From a virus: a stretch of 23,199 bases of DNA. The position numbers were made by a program, and so were the translations under genes. Each line of letters opens with the position of its first letter. Position 1 is the stretch's first letter. The stretch spans positions 1-23,199 of the IMG/VR virus record IMGVR_UViG_3300012936_000181. The stretch is one strand, 5' to 3'. The notes under the pieces are model-generated. The model was not told where the DNA came from, ran no database searches, and saw only the letters and a list, made by a program, of their open reading frames with translations. This document shows positions 14,873-20,412 of this stretch, piece by piece.

Positions 14873-14971
14873 TATTTTCTCCTTTGTTGGGGTTAATGAA
14901 ATTTTCGCTTGAATCAAAAAAACTTTCTCTACGGCTAGTCATCAACCAAGAAAGTTATAACTCATCAAGCG
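14873..14971 (-). promoter_or_regulatory. Cassette leader 7 with a - strand terminator-like hairpin
   Basis: AACTTTCT (14949-14956 in + coordinates) pairs with AGAAAGTT (14921-14928), followed by a T tract on the - strand. An outer 7-bp pair CGCTTGA/TCAAGCG (14906-14912, 14965-14971) encloses it. This is the only unit in the array with a clear T tract in the gene direction. The leader ends ACCCCAACAAAGGAG before the ATG. Confidence 0.6.
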
Positions 14972-14996
14972 TTAGTTTTAAAATCCAATTTACAGA

Positions 14997-15314
14997 CTAA
15001 TTATTCCACCTGTCAGACTTCTTGATGTCGTATGCGTTCCAAAGCCACTCGCTGACTGATTCGTTCCAATCTTCATCAGTCATATTATCAACATCTTCAA
15101 GATAATCTTCAAACGGAATTTCTGACTCGTGGTAACTGGCAAACTCTCTCCAGCAGTCCCACTCTCCACAAACTCTGTGGTCGTCTTCGTATTCGTTCAT
15201 AGTCCAACCGACATAGAAAGTAGTAATTTCTTCGCCACACATACTACATAAACAAGTAGGTGTTTCTTGTGGTATTTCTCTATGAACATTTACTGCGCTG
15301 TATTCGTATTTCAT
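14997..15314 (-). CDS. Acidic zinc-finger protein in the cassette array
   Basis: 105 aa. TCLCSMCGEEI (C21, C23, C26) and RVCGEWDCW give two cysteine knuckles suited to one zinc. The C-terminal half is strongly acidic (EIPFEDYLEDVDNMTDEDWN); I count 26 Asp/Glu against 7 Lys/Arg overall. AAAGGAG lies 7 bases before the ATG. Small acidic early proteins of phages are often inhibitors of host defence or host enzymes; that role is only inferred here. Confidence 0.65.
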   Translation of the reverse strand: MKYEYSAVNVHREIPQETPTCLCSMCGEEITTFYVGWTMNEYEDDHRVCGEWDCWREFASYHESEIPFEDYLEDVDNMTDEDWNESVSEWLWNAYDIKKSDRWNN

Positions 15315-15400
15315 ATTGTTCTCCTTTGTTAGGGTTAAGTAAAATCTTGCCCTCTCTGTACATAATATTATTCCCCTGTAGGGTCTCAGTAAGAGAGGGC
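15315..15400 (-). promoter_or_regulatory. Cassette leader 6: hairpin plus conserved leader
   Basis: On the - strand GCCCTCTCT pairs with AGAGAGGGC (15349-15400), with an inner CCCTACAGGGG hairpin. It is followed by CAAGATTTTACTTAACC, CTAACAAAGGAG and the ATG. The same outer stem is repeated at 15407-15475. Confidence 0.65.
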
Positions 15401-15406
15401 TTTTTT

Positions 15407-15475
15407 GCCCTCTCTGTTCTCATAACTGGTCTGCGCTAATTTACGTTTATTAGTAGGTTCTCAGTAAGAGAGGGC
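15407..15475 (-). repeat. Second copy of the same hairpin, without its own gene
   Basis: GCCCTCTCT and AGAGAGGGC ends match those of the hairpin at 15349-15400. A 19-bp identical block, TCTCAGTAAGAGAGGGCTT on the + strand, occurs at 15384-15402 and 15459-15477. The internal loops differ completely, and no gene or ribosome site separates the copies. Confidence 0.7.
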
Positions 15476-15494
15476 TTGTCCAACCCCAACTGGA

Positions 15495-15695
15495 CTAAAA
15501 TAAATTCAAGTCGGGGTTTAATAGCTTGAGTACAACTATTTTCATAGCTGTTGCAAAGCCCACTCTGAATTGATGTGGCTCTGCGTCAAGGTCGTAGTCT
15601 GATAGTTTGTCCAATATTTCTTGGACACAATCTCTCAGCTCCTCATCAGACAAATTTATATCTTTAAATTTAATCTGTACGACTTCTTCACTCAT
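15495..15695 (-). CDS. Small acidic cassette-array protein
   Basis: 66 aa from ATG 15695 (MSEEVVQIKFKDINLSDEELRD), with AAAGGAG 6 bases upstream. An ATG at 15770 would precede the leader and is rejected. Two helices are likely: LSDEELRDCVQEILDKLSDYD, and the one containing FATAMKIVVLKLL. Net charge is about -7. No family recognised. Confidence 0.65.
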   Translation of the reverse strand: MSEEVVQIKFKDINLSDEELRDCVQEILDKLSDYDLDAEPHQFRVGFATAMKIVVLKLLNPDLNLF

Positions 15696-15757
15696 TGTTT
15701 TCTCCTTTGTTTTGGTTAATAAAATTCTTGTAGGTAGCCCCGAACTGAATCGGGGCT
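15696..15757 (-). promoter_or_regulatory. Cassette leader 5: hairpin plus conserved leader
   Basis: AGCCCCGA (15736-15743) and TCGGGGCT (15750-15757) form a perfect 8-bp stem. On the - strand AAGAATTTTATTAACC, AAAACAAAGGAG and the ATG follow. On the + strand TTATTT follows. Confidence 0.65.
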
Positions 15758-15926
15758 TTATTTGAGCCAATTTATATGCGCCACAGAGAGCAGGTTTGTT
15801 TGAATAATGCGTGAGAGCGCCTTACCTGTGAACTTTTACATTAATTGGTCGCCGTCCTAATAAGTAAAATTTTGCCCCAAGTAGACGTCCAGGACTTATT
15901 ATAATAGAGACTACTCGGGGACTTTT
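15758..15926 (-). other. Gene-less cassette unit: hairpin and half a leader
   Basis: CCCCGAGTAG pairs with CTACTTGGGG on the - strand (15875-15920, one G-U that is A-C on the + strand). GCAAAATTTTACTT follows, the first half of the array leader, but then no Shine-Dalgarno site or gene. The remainder (15758-15870) has a CCAATT/AATTGG outer pair and CACAG/CTGTG pairs, and no ORF. Confidence 0.55.
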
Positions 15927-16217
15927 TTAGTTGGTTTTTTTGGGCTGTACTTCTTCGGCAGTAAAATAACTTTCTTCTTCAAAGTTAGGTTCATAATCGC
16001 CGTCTAAGTAAACCGAAGCGTTCATACGTATATCGTCATAGACAATATCATAAATTGAGTCAGCGTCCCAGCCGTCAGAAAATTCTTCTTGGGCTTTTTG
16101 GACTGCTTCGTCGTAGCTGTTCGCTTCTACTTCAATAACATCTTCCCACTCTTTGGACACGTCAGATAATTCAATGTCCAAAGGTATAGAAATAGTTACG
16201 TTGTACTTTTTACTCAT
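15927..16217 (-). CDS. Very acidic cassette-array protein, DNA-mimic candidate
   Basis: 96 aa. I count 26 Asp/Glu against 7 Lys/Arg (net about -19), spread over the whole chain: VSKEWEDVIEVEANSYDEAV, EEFSDGWDADSIYDIVYDD and YEPNFEEESYF. This size and charge resemble phage DNA-mimic anti-restriction proteins such as Ocr and ArdA-type proteins, but no sequence match is claimed. AAAGGAG lies 6 bases before ATG 16217. Confidence 0.65.
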   Translation of the reverse strand: MSKKYNVTISIPLDIELSDVSKEWEDVIEVEANSYDEAVQKAQEEFSDGWDADSIYDIVYDDIRMNASVYLDGDYEPNFEEESYFTAEEVQPKKTN

Positions 16218-16284
16218 TGTTTTCTCCTTTGTTAGGGTTAAATAAATACTTGCCCGTAAACGCTTAAAATACAGCTTCTACGGG
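16218..16284 (-). promoter_or_regulatory. Cassette leader 4: hairpin plus conserved leader
   Basis: CCCGTA and TACGGG (16253-16284) form the base of an 11-position stem. On the - strand one further pair is G-U where the + strand has A-C. AAGTATTTATTTAACC, CTAACAAAGGAG and the ATG follow. Confidence 0.65.
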
Positions 16285-16292
16285 ACTTTTGA

Positions 16293-16466
16293 TTAATCAG
16301 CTAATAGTATGACGCCTAGACTTCCAATAATACCAGTATAAGCGATATATACAAATGGTTCATATTGCCAACCATAATACCACAGAATAAATAATACACC
16401 CACAGAATAAACTAATAAAGTTGGGGCAACTATTTTTTCCATAATTGTAAATAGTATATGCTTCAT
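16293..16466 (-). CDS. Small two-pass membrane protein in the cassette array
   Basis: 57 aa, MKHILFTIMEKIVAPTL then two hydrophobic segments, about residues 14-31 (LLVYSVGVLFILWYY) and 38-56 (FVYIAYTGIIGSLGVILLA), with a short polar turn. AAAGGAG sits 7 bases before the ATG at 16466. The topology would suit a holin or a superinfection-exclusion protein; neither is shown. Confidence 0.65.
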   Translation of the reverse strand: MKHILFTIMEKIVAPTLLVYSVGVLFILWYYGWQYEPFVYIAYTGIIGSLGVILLAD

Positions 16467-16521
16467 TTTAATCTCCTTTGTTAGGTTGTAAATTCTTGCC
16501 TCCCAGCGAGAAACTGGGAGG
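16467..16521 (-). promoter_or_regulatory. Cassette leader 3: hairpin plus conserved leader
   Basis: CCTCCCAG (16499-16506) and CTGGGAGG (16514-16521) form a perfect 8-bp stem. On the - strand GCAAGAATTTACAACC, TAACAAAGGAG and the ATG follow. On the + strand it is followed by TCTTTTTT, so it also looks like a + strand terminator. The T run includes the stop codon of the neighbouring gene. Confidence 0.65.
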
Positions 16522-16527
16522 TCTTTT

Positions 16528-16821
16528 TTATTTGTTAAGAAAAATAGCGTCTTTTAGTTGTTGTGTGTTCATCTCTACAAATTCAAGCTGACCAATCCAA
16601 GATATATCTGGTTTTGATTGTGTCATCTGTTTTGAAGTTGTGACGCTGTATTTATCGCTGTTTTTTACCCAAGTTCCATTGATACAAGCGTAAATTGGAA
16701 AATGGTAGCCGTAAGAATACACAACATAATGTCCGTTTTGAATCTCGGCAAATAAATTATTTGCTTTGAAAGTTTCACGTCTTGTTGTGTGTTCGTGGCT
16801 TTTTGCGTTTGTTGTTCTCAT
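16528..16821 (-). CDS. Cassette-array protein of unknown function
   Basis: 97 aa, MRTTNAKSHEHTTRRETFKA then a strand-rich core (NGHYVVYSYGYHFPIYACI, NGTWVKNSDKYSVTTSKQ) and a C-terminal helix (FVEMNTQQLKDAIFLNK). AAAGGAG lies 6 bases before the ATG at 16821. It resembles small single-domain phage proteins of the DUF type; no family recognised. Confidence 0.65.
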   Translation of the reverse strand: MRTTNAKSHEHTTRRETFKANNLFAEIQNGHYVVYSYGYHFPIYACINGTWVKNSDKYSVTTSKQMTQSKPDISWIGQLEFVEMNTQQLKDAIFLNK

Positions 16822-16880
16822 TGTGTTCTCCTTTGTTAGGGTTAAATAAAATTTTGCCCCCAGCCGTTAAACTGGGGGGC
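16822..16880 (-). promoter_or_regulatory. Cassette leader 2: hairpin plus conserved leader
   Basis: GCCCCCAG (16856-16863) and CTGGGGGGC (16872-16880) form the stem, with one extra base. On the - strand CAAAATTTTATTTAACC, CTAACAAAGGAG and the ATG follow. On the + strand seven T follow, again including the neighbouring stop codon. Confidence 0.65.
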
Positions 16881-16885
16881 TTTTT

Positions 16886-17092
16886 TTATTTGATTTTGTC
16901 CTCTAATTGCCAAGCAATATCGCAGAATAATTTTGCTAGAACATCTTCAAAAGACCAATTCCTTACATAGTCAGAAACTTTGTAGTCTTTCAAGTCTTGA
17001 AAGAATCTTTTTTTATCTTCTGCTGTGTAGTCCATTTCATTGAAATATGTCTCTATGTATTCAATCAAATATGTTTGTTGTACGTGTTTCAT
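16886..17092 (-). CDS. Helical cassette-array protein, first gene of the array
   Basis: 68 aa, MKHVQQTYLIEYIETYFNEM then FQDLKDYKVSDYVRNWSFED and LAKLFCDIAWQLEDKIK. The chain is probably all helical and mildly acidic. AAAGGAG lies 6 bases before the ATG at 17092. It is the first gene after a ~400-nt leader. No family recognised. Confidence 0.65.
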   Translation of the reverse strand: MKHVQQTYLIEYIETYFNEMDYTAEDKKRFFQDLKDYKVSDYVRNWSFEDVLAKLFCDIAWQLEDKIK

Positions 17093-17157
17093 TGTTTTCT
17101 CCTTTGTGGGGTTGTTTTAGTTTGCCGTTTAAGGCGTCAAATCGGACGCTTACGGGC
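17093..17157 (-). promoter_or_regulatory. Cassette leader 1: hairpin plus conserved leader
   Basis: On the - strand an outer GCC(C)GT/ACGGC pair and an inner GCGTC/GACGC stem (17124-17157) precede CAAACTAAAACAACCCC, then ACAAAGGAG and the ATG. It is the most diverged leader in the set. Confidence 0.55.
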
Positions 17158-17510
17158 TTTAAATGAAATCTTTGGGGGTTTGCTTGGTTCGGGATACCTT
17201 AACGGCGTGACTTACTACTCACAAAACCCCCTCCTGTTACAAAGGGAGGTTTTAATGATGTTCCAATTATCAAATATCTTCATCTAGAATATTTCAGCTT
17301 CTCAGCGCTTTAAATGGGTAGACTCACACGAGGGCTTAAAACCTCTTTATATTTCCGAGAGTAGTTGGAGCTAATCCGTTCCTCTTGTCCTCTACTGGCT
17401 TTAACGTGGGTTTAACAATCGTAAAGACTTGTTCAACGCTCTTTTGTCAGGTCATAATGACGCTGTCCCATTGGCTCTAGAATCAAATTGTAAAATAACT
17501 AAATCCACTA

Positions 17511-17540
17511 AGTCTACAGCTAAACAAACCAAGATGTCAA
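17511..17540 (-). promoter_or_regulatory. Candidate promoter for the cassette array
   Basis: On the - strand TTGACA (17535-17540), a perfect -35, is followed after 18 bases by TAGACT (17511-17516), a 4-of-6 -10. The start would be near 17504, leaving about 410 nt of leader before the first gene at 17092. Confidence 0.5.
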
Positions 17541-17637
17541 GAACTTTTACATATTTATCAAGTTTATTGTCTATAACTTTCTGGTATTAACTAGGGTTAA
17601 ACGCTCCAAAGTTTGTACAAAGGACTAATTGATTGGG

Positions 17638-17730
17638 TTCAAGTATCGCTTTAATGTTTGGCGTTTTTAGGTTCAAGTATTACTTTAACTTCAAGTATTA
17701 CTTTAAGGTTTAGTTAAAGTGTTACTTTAA
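17638..17730. repeat. Four 17-bp repeats, likely operators or iterons
   Basis: Copies at 17638-17654, 17672-17688, 17690-17706 and 17714-17730 read TTCAAGTATCGCTTTAA, TTCAAGTATTACTTTAA (twice) and TTAAAGTGTTACTTTAA. The last has perfect TTAAAGT/ACTTTAA arms, so the site is a pseudo-palindrome. They lie between the - promoter candidate and the + operon. Confidence 0.7.
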
Positions 17731-17993
17731 GGGGGTATAGGGTGGATTCACGCCAAAAGTGGTAGAGTAGTAGTATTCCTTGCAAAGTATAAAGTAACGA
17801 CTAAGGGGTTATAAAAAATAATAATTTAATACAGTTATATTTAAAATCAAGATTTAAAAAATATTCTGTAAACGACTAATAATAATAGACTTACAGGTTT
17901 TATGTTAAAGTAAAATATGAACTCAAAAAAAACTAGACGACCAATCCAAAAAATAAGTAGTATTTTTGTTCAACTTTCTGTTAAATTATGTGT

Positions 17994-18197
17994 ATGCCAA
18001 GATATGATTATCAATGTTTAGAGTGTGATAAGGTATTTGAAGTGATTCAAAAGATGACTGATGACCCTTTAGAAGTATGCTTATGTGAAAAGGAGCAATT
18101 CCTAGTAAAAAAGCTACTATCTGTACCAAAATTGGTCGTTAAGAACGAAAATACGATGTCAGATAGCGATTTACGCAAAGAATTAGATATAGATTAG
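17994..18197 (+). CDS. FmdB-family zinc ribbon protein
   Basis: 67 aa from ATG 17994; MPRYDYQCLECDKVFEVIQK is the family signature, and an ATG two codons earlier (17988) is less likely. The first knuckle is CxxC. The second, normally CPxCG, is CLC here (VCLCEKEQ), a change that could alter metal binding. The C-terminus is polar. Function of the family is poorly known (putative regulatory). No strong ribosome site is seen. It starts the + operon. Confidence 0.75.
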   Translation: MPRYDYQCLECDKVFEVIQKMTDDPLEVCLCEKEQFLVKKLLSVPKLVVKNENTMSDSDLRKELDID

Positions 18198-18349
18198 TGT
18201 TTGAATACTGTTCTTTAATCAAAAAGAAATGCTCGTTTGCTGGTAAAGAAAAGGGTATCACTTATTGTGGGTTACACACAGGATTACAGATACAAAACAG
18301 AATTGAATACATCAAGTCTTGTCCAAAGAAAAAATTTAAAAGGAGGTAG
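18197..18349 (+). CDS. Cysteine-rich mini-protein with GTG start
   Basis: 50 aa. GTG at 18197 overlaps the last base of the FmdB stop codon (TAGTG), pointing to coupling. Cysteines at 5, 12, 24 and 42, plus H27 in YCGLHTG, suit a zinc site; IEYIKSCPKKKFKRR ends it. Its last codons AGG AGG supply the Shine-Dalgarno sequence of the next gene. The pattern of conserved Cys and Gly supports a real gene. Confidence 0.65.
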   Translation: MFEYCSLIKKKCSFAGKEKGITYCGLHTGLQIQNRIEYIKSCPKKKFKRR

Positions 18350-18351
18350 CT

Positions 18352-18417
18352 ATGCCATACCATACAGGTAAAAAAAAGAAGAAAAAAAAGAAGATGAAAA
18401 AAGGTAAGAAAAAATGA
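18352..18417 (+). CDS. 21-residue polylysine mini-protein
   Basis: MPYHTG followed by 15 residues, of which 13 are lysine. AGGAGG (18341-18346) lies 5 bases before the ATG, a strong signal that this tiny frame is translated. It could neutralise DNA charge, as protamine-like peptides do, or bind RNA. The long A runs of the gene are slippage-prone. The stop overlaps the next start. Confidence 0.65.
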   Translation: MPYHTGKKKKKKKKMKKGKKK

Positions 18418-18557
18418 AAGTAAAAGCTCCAAGAGGATATCACTTTATGAAAAAGAAAGGTGGTAAATATTCATTAATGAAACATAGTGGTAAGTTTAAA
18501 AAGCATAAAGGAGCTTCTTTGTATGCTAACTTCCCTATTCAAAAAAGACATAAATGA
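18414..18557 (+). CDS. Basic mini-protein of unknown function
   Basis: 47 aa, starting MKVKAPRGYHFMKKKGGKYS, then LMKHSGKFKKHKGAS and ending QKRHK. Lys, Gly and His dominate, with almost no acidic residues. The ATG overlaps the previous TGA (ATGA). Likely nucleic-acid binding by charge. Confidence 0.65.
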   Translation: MKVKAPRGYHFMKKKGGKYSLMKHSGKFKKHKGASLYANFPIQKRHK

Positions 18558-18709
18558 CCAAAAGTATATATAGTAAACCAAACGGTGCTGGTAAAGGCGA
18601 CAAACCTAGACCTATGAGTATATCTAAAAAAGAATACGAGAAACGTTGGAATAAGATATTTGGTAAAAAGGAAAAGGAGAGAATCGATGTGGGAACTGTT
18701 CAAAGATAA
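18554..18709 (+). CDS. Small basic protein of unknown function
   Basis: 51 aa, MTKSIYSKPNGAGKGDKPRP then MSISKKEYEKRWNKIFGKKE. The start overlaps the previous TGA (ATGA), and the end overlaps the next gene by 23 bp. The PNGAGKGDKPRPMS segment is a short motif I have seen in phage mini-proteins, without known function. Confidence 0.65.
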   Translation: MTKSIYSKPNGAGKGDKPRPMSISKKEYEKRWNKIFGKKEKERIDVGTVQR

Positions 18710-18902
18710 AAACGAGTACAACGAAAAGAATATTATAGGTTTTCTTTCCTTTGCGCTGATGTGTGTTTTCGGTATCGTAGACCTAGCTATGGGTATTGTT
18801 GGTATTGAGCTAATGGTAAACGATTATATTTATAACTCATTTGTTTGGGTAACACTAGGTTCTTTCGGTATTGCAGGAGCAGAAAAAGTCTATAAAAAAT
18901 GA
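18687..18902 (+). CDS. Two-pass membrane protein, holin-like
   Basis: 71 aa from ATG 18687, which has AAGGAG 8 bases upstream; the ATG at 18660 has no site and would lie inside the previous gene. Two hydrophobic segments, about residues 16-38 (IIGFLSFALMCVFGIVDLAM) and 48-66 (NSFVWVTLGSFGIAG), flank a polar turn; the C-terminus is basic (EKVYKK). Size and topology fit a class II holin, but no lysis enzyme is next to it. Confidence 0.65.
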   Translation: MWELFKDKNEYNEKNIIGFLSFALMCVFGIVDLAMGIVGIELMVNDYIYNSFVWVTLGSFGIAGAEKVYKK

Positions 18903-19042
18903 GAAAATCATTATTTAGAGAACGCACTAGAAAGTCAAATGGTGCTAAAAAAACTCGACAAGGTTTAAGCCATAATACAAAGTTTGGCAATAAACAATCT
19001 AAAAAACACTATAAGAAAAAATACAGAGGACAAGGTAAATGA
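18899..19042 (+). CDS. Highly basic mini-protein
   Basis: 47 aa, MRKSLFRERTRKSNGAKKTR then a C-terminal half also rich in Lys, Tyr and Gly (KKHYKKKYRGQGK). ATGA overlaps tie it to the genes on both sides. Arg/Lys make up a large part of the chain; a nucleic-acid-binding role is likely. Confidence 0.65.
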   Translation: MRKSLFRERTRKSNGAKKTRQGLSHNTKFGNKQSKKHYKKKYRGQGK

Positions 19043-19701
19043 AAACTGCATTGAAAAAAGTAAATCAAAAAGCAGCAATAGATTTGCTAATACATAACCC
19101 CAATCTATCTAAACAACAATTAGCTAATGAACTAGAAGTTACAGAGCGTACAATACAGAACTGGTTTGCAGATGACCGTTTTGTTGATATGTATTATAAA
19201 AAATATATGGTAGAGTTTAATAGTCAGCTGCCAATGGTTTTGAATAGTATGGTTCGTGAAGCAGTTGAGGGTAATGTACAAGCTGGTAGATTAGTCTTAG
19301 AACACTCAGGTAAACTCATTAAAAATATTAATGTTACTGTAGATAGTCCATTTGAGAAGTTTTTAAAGGCAGAAGAGATAGACTCTGCAGAAATAATAGA
19401 CGCAGAAAGTGAAGAAGTTCAAGAAGCTGTAGAGGCACTTCCAGAAAGAAACCCAGAAAACGACAAACCTTTAGCCAGAAAAAAGAAAGAGATAAAAAGA
19501 GTTGAAGATATAAAAGCTAAAAAACCTAAAAGCAAAAAAAGTAAAGATAGAGCTAAGAGGTATCAATTATTACAAAGAGCTAAGAAAGTGGGATTAGAAC
19601 CTTTACCTAGTAGAAGACCAAGCAACTCAGAAAGAAGAAAGTGGATTGAAGAACTTATTGAAAGAGAAGAGTCTATGAAATCCCGTAATCTTCAGGCATA
19701 A
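19039..19701 (+). CDS. terS: Terminase small subunit
   Basis: 220 aa. LSKQQLANELEVTERTIQNWF (about residues 23-43) is the N-terminal HTH. MVREAVEGNVQAGRLVLEHS (71-90) is the oligomerisation segment seen in phage small terminases. A long acidic-then-basic linker follows (EEVQEAVEALPERNPENDK, then many lysines). The start overlaps the previous stop (ATGA). It recognises the packaging site and recruits the large subunit, which here lies on the opposite strand. Confidence 0.75.
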   Translation: MKTALKKVNQKAAIDLLIHNPNLSKQQLANELEVTERTIQNWFADDRFVDMYYKKYMVEFNSQLPMVLNSMVREAVEGNVQAGRLVLEHSGKLIKNINVTVDSPFEKFLKAEEIDSAEIIDAESEEVQEAVEALPERNPENDKPLARKKKEIKRVEDIKAKKPKSKKSKDRAKRYQLLQRAKKVGLEPLPSRRPSNSERRKWIEELIEREESMKSRNLQA

Positions 19702-19891
19702 TATCATACTCTTCAAACATTTCTGACATTTCCATAGAAGCAATCATAAAATCTTTTGTATCTAAATATTCTTTCTTTGTAGATACTGGGGATATTTTTT
19801 GACAGATAAATCCTAAAAGTTCGTTATTAGCTTCTGCAAGTCTTTTAACTTGTATAACCATTTCTAATATTTCTTTTATTACTTTATCCAT
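19673..19891 (-). CDS. Small protein of unknown function at the end of the packaging operon
   Basis: 72 aa, helical N-terminal half (MDKVIKEILEMVIQVKRLAE), then an acidic C-terminus (MEMSEMFEEYDIMPEDYG). The ATG overlaps the TAA of the upstream gene. Its 3' end overlaps that of the terminase small subunit gene, tail to tail, by 29 bp. No family recognised. Confidence 0.6.
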   Translation of the reverse strand: MDKVIKEILEMVIQVKRLAEANNELLGFICQKISPVSTKKEYLDTKDFMIASMEMSEMFEEYDIMPEDYGIS

Positions 19892-20412
19892 TATAAGTCT
19901 AATGTTGTTCCTGTACCTATTTTACGCATTTTTGTTTTAATAAGGTCTATAAAAAGCTCACGATACCTTTTTAATGCTTTTTCTGTAGCTCCTAAAAGCA
20001 TATTTTCATCGGTAAACATAGTTTTCACTTCGTCCTGTGTGTAAATCCATTTTCTTTGAGGGTTATCGCCCTCTCCAAAAAGATGATATTCAGGATATTT
20101 TTCTTTAATAGTAGAACCTACTGAAACTGTCATATTTGGTTCATTACTTCTTATTCGAATACTTTTAGCCAAATCTCCCATAAGGGTTAAAATTTTATTT
20201 TTATTTTTAAATTTAGATTTTTTATATTTTTTGTTTAAATCTTGAAAGGGTGTACCAGTTATATCAGTATTTGTTTTAAAAGTTTTTTGAACGTCTCTAC
20301 GTGCAGCGTTACCTATGTCTAGCATTACTGAGCTAAACATAACACGTTTAAGCAGCTTTTCAGTTGCTTTTTCGAAATCTAAATTACTGTGAATCTCTAC
20401 TTGGACTTTCAT
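19891..20412 (-). CDS. Virion morphogenesis protein, gpG/gpS-like
   Basis: 173 aa. The pattern TGTPFQDLNKKYKKSKFKNK, then KILTLMGDLAKSIRIRSN, then VSVGSTIKEKYPEYHLFGEG is that of the Mu gpG / P2 gpS tail-completion and virion morphogenesis family. It directly follows the portal gene with a 29-bp overlap. It probably joins or completes head and tail. Confidence 0.7.
   Translation of the reverse strand: MKVQVEIHSNLDFEKATEKLLKRVMFSSVMLDIGNAARRDVQKTFKTNTDITGTPFQDLNKKYKKSKFKNKNKILTLMGDLAKSIRIRSNEPNMTVSVGSTIKEKYPEYHLFGEGDNPQRKWIYTQDEVKTMFTDENMLLGATEKALKRYRELFIDLIKTKMRKIGTGTTLDL

Larger units (their letters stand above)
17093..17993. other. 900-bp gap with long - strand leader, repeats and divergent start
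   Basis: No convincing gene. From left to right it has the first cassette leader, a GC-rich hairpin AAAACCTCC/GGAGG-GGTTTT near 17224-17256, several further short stems (for example GAGG/CCTC near 17325-17345 and AGTAG/CTACT near 17359-17396), the - promoter candidate near 17511-17540, four 17-bp repeats (17638-17730) and an AT-rich stretch before the + operon. It separates divergent - and + transcription units. Confidence 0.6.

Noticed and set aside
14068-17157. CRISPR or integron array, because of regular repeats between short segments
   Set aside because: Repeats include ribosome sites and start codons, spacings are gene-sized and unequal, and no cas, integrase or attC-like element is present.
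14392-17157. A separate sigma70 promoter in every cassette leader
   Set aside because: The conserved leader has AT-rich -10-like bases, but no common -35; the hairpins occupy that place. A phage-specific promoter cannot be excluded.
16997-17287. 96-codon + ORF opposite the first cassette gene
   Set aside because: It is a mirror of the - strand gene and its leader, with an unlikely cysteine-rich composition.
17270-17310. A hammerhead-like core (CTGA and GAAA near each other on the - strand)
   Set aside because: The CUGAUGA box and the helices needed for a hammerhead are not there.
17917-18021. 34-codon + ORF starting MNSKKTRRPIQK before the FmdB gene
   Set aside because: No ribosome site, and most of it overlaps the convincing FmdB frame.
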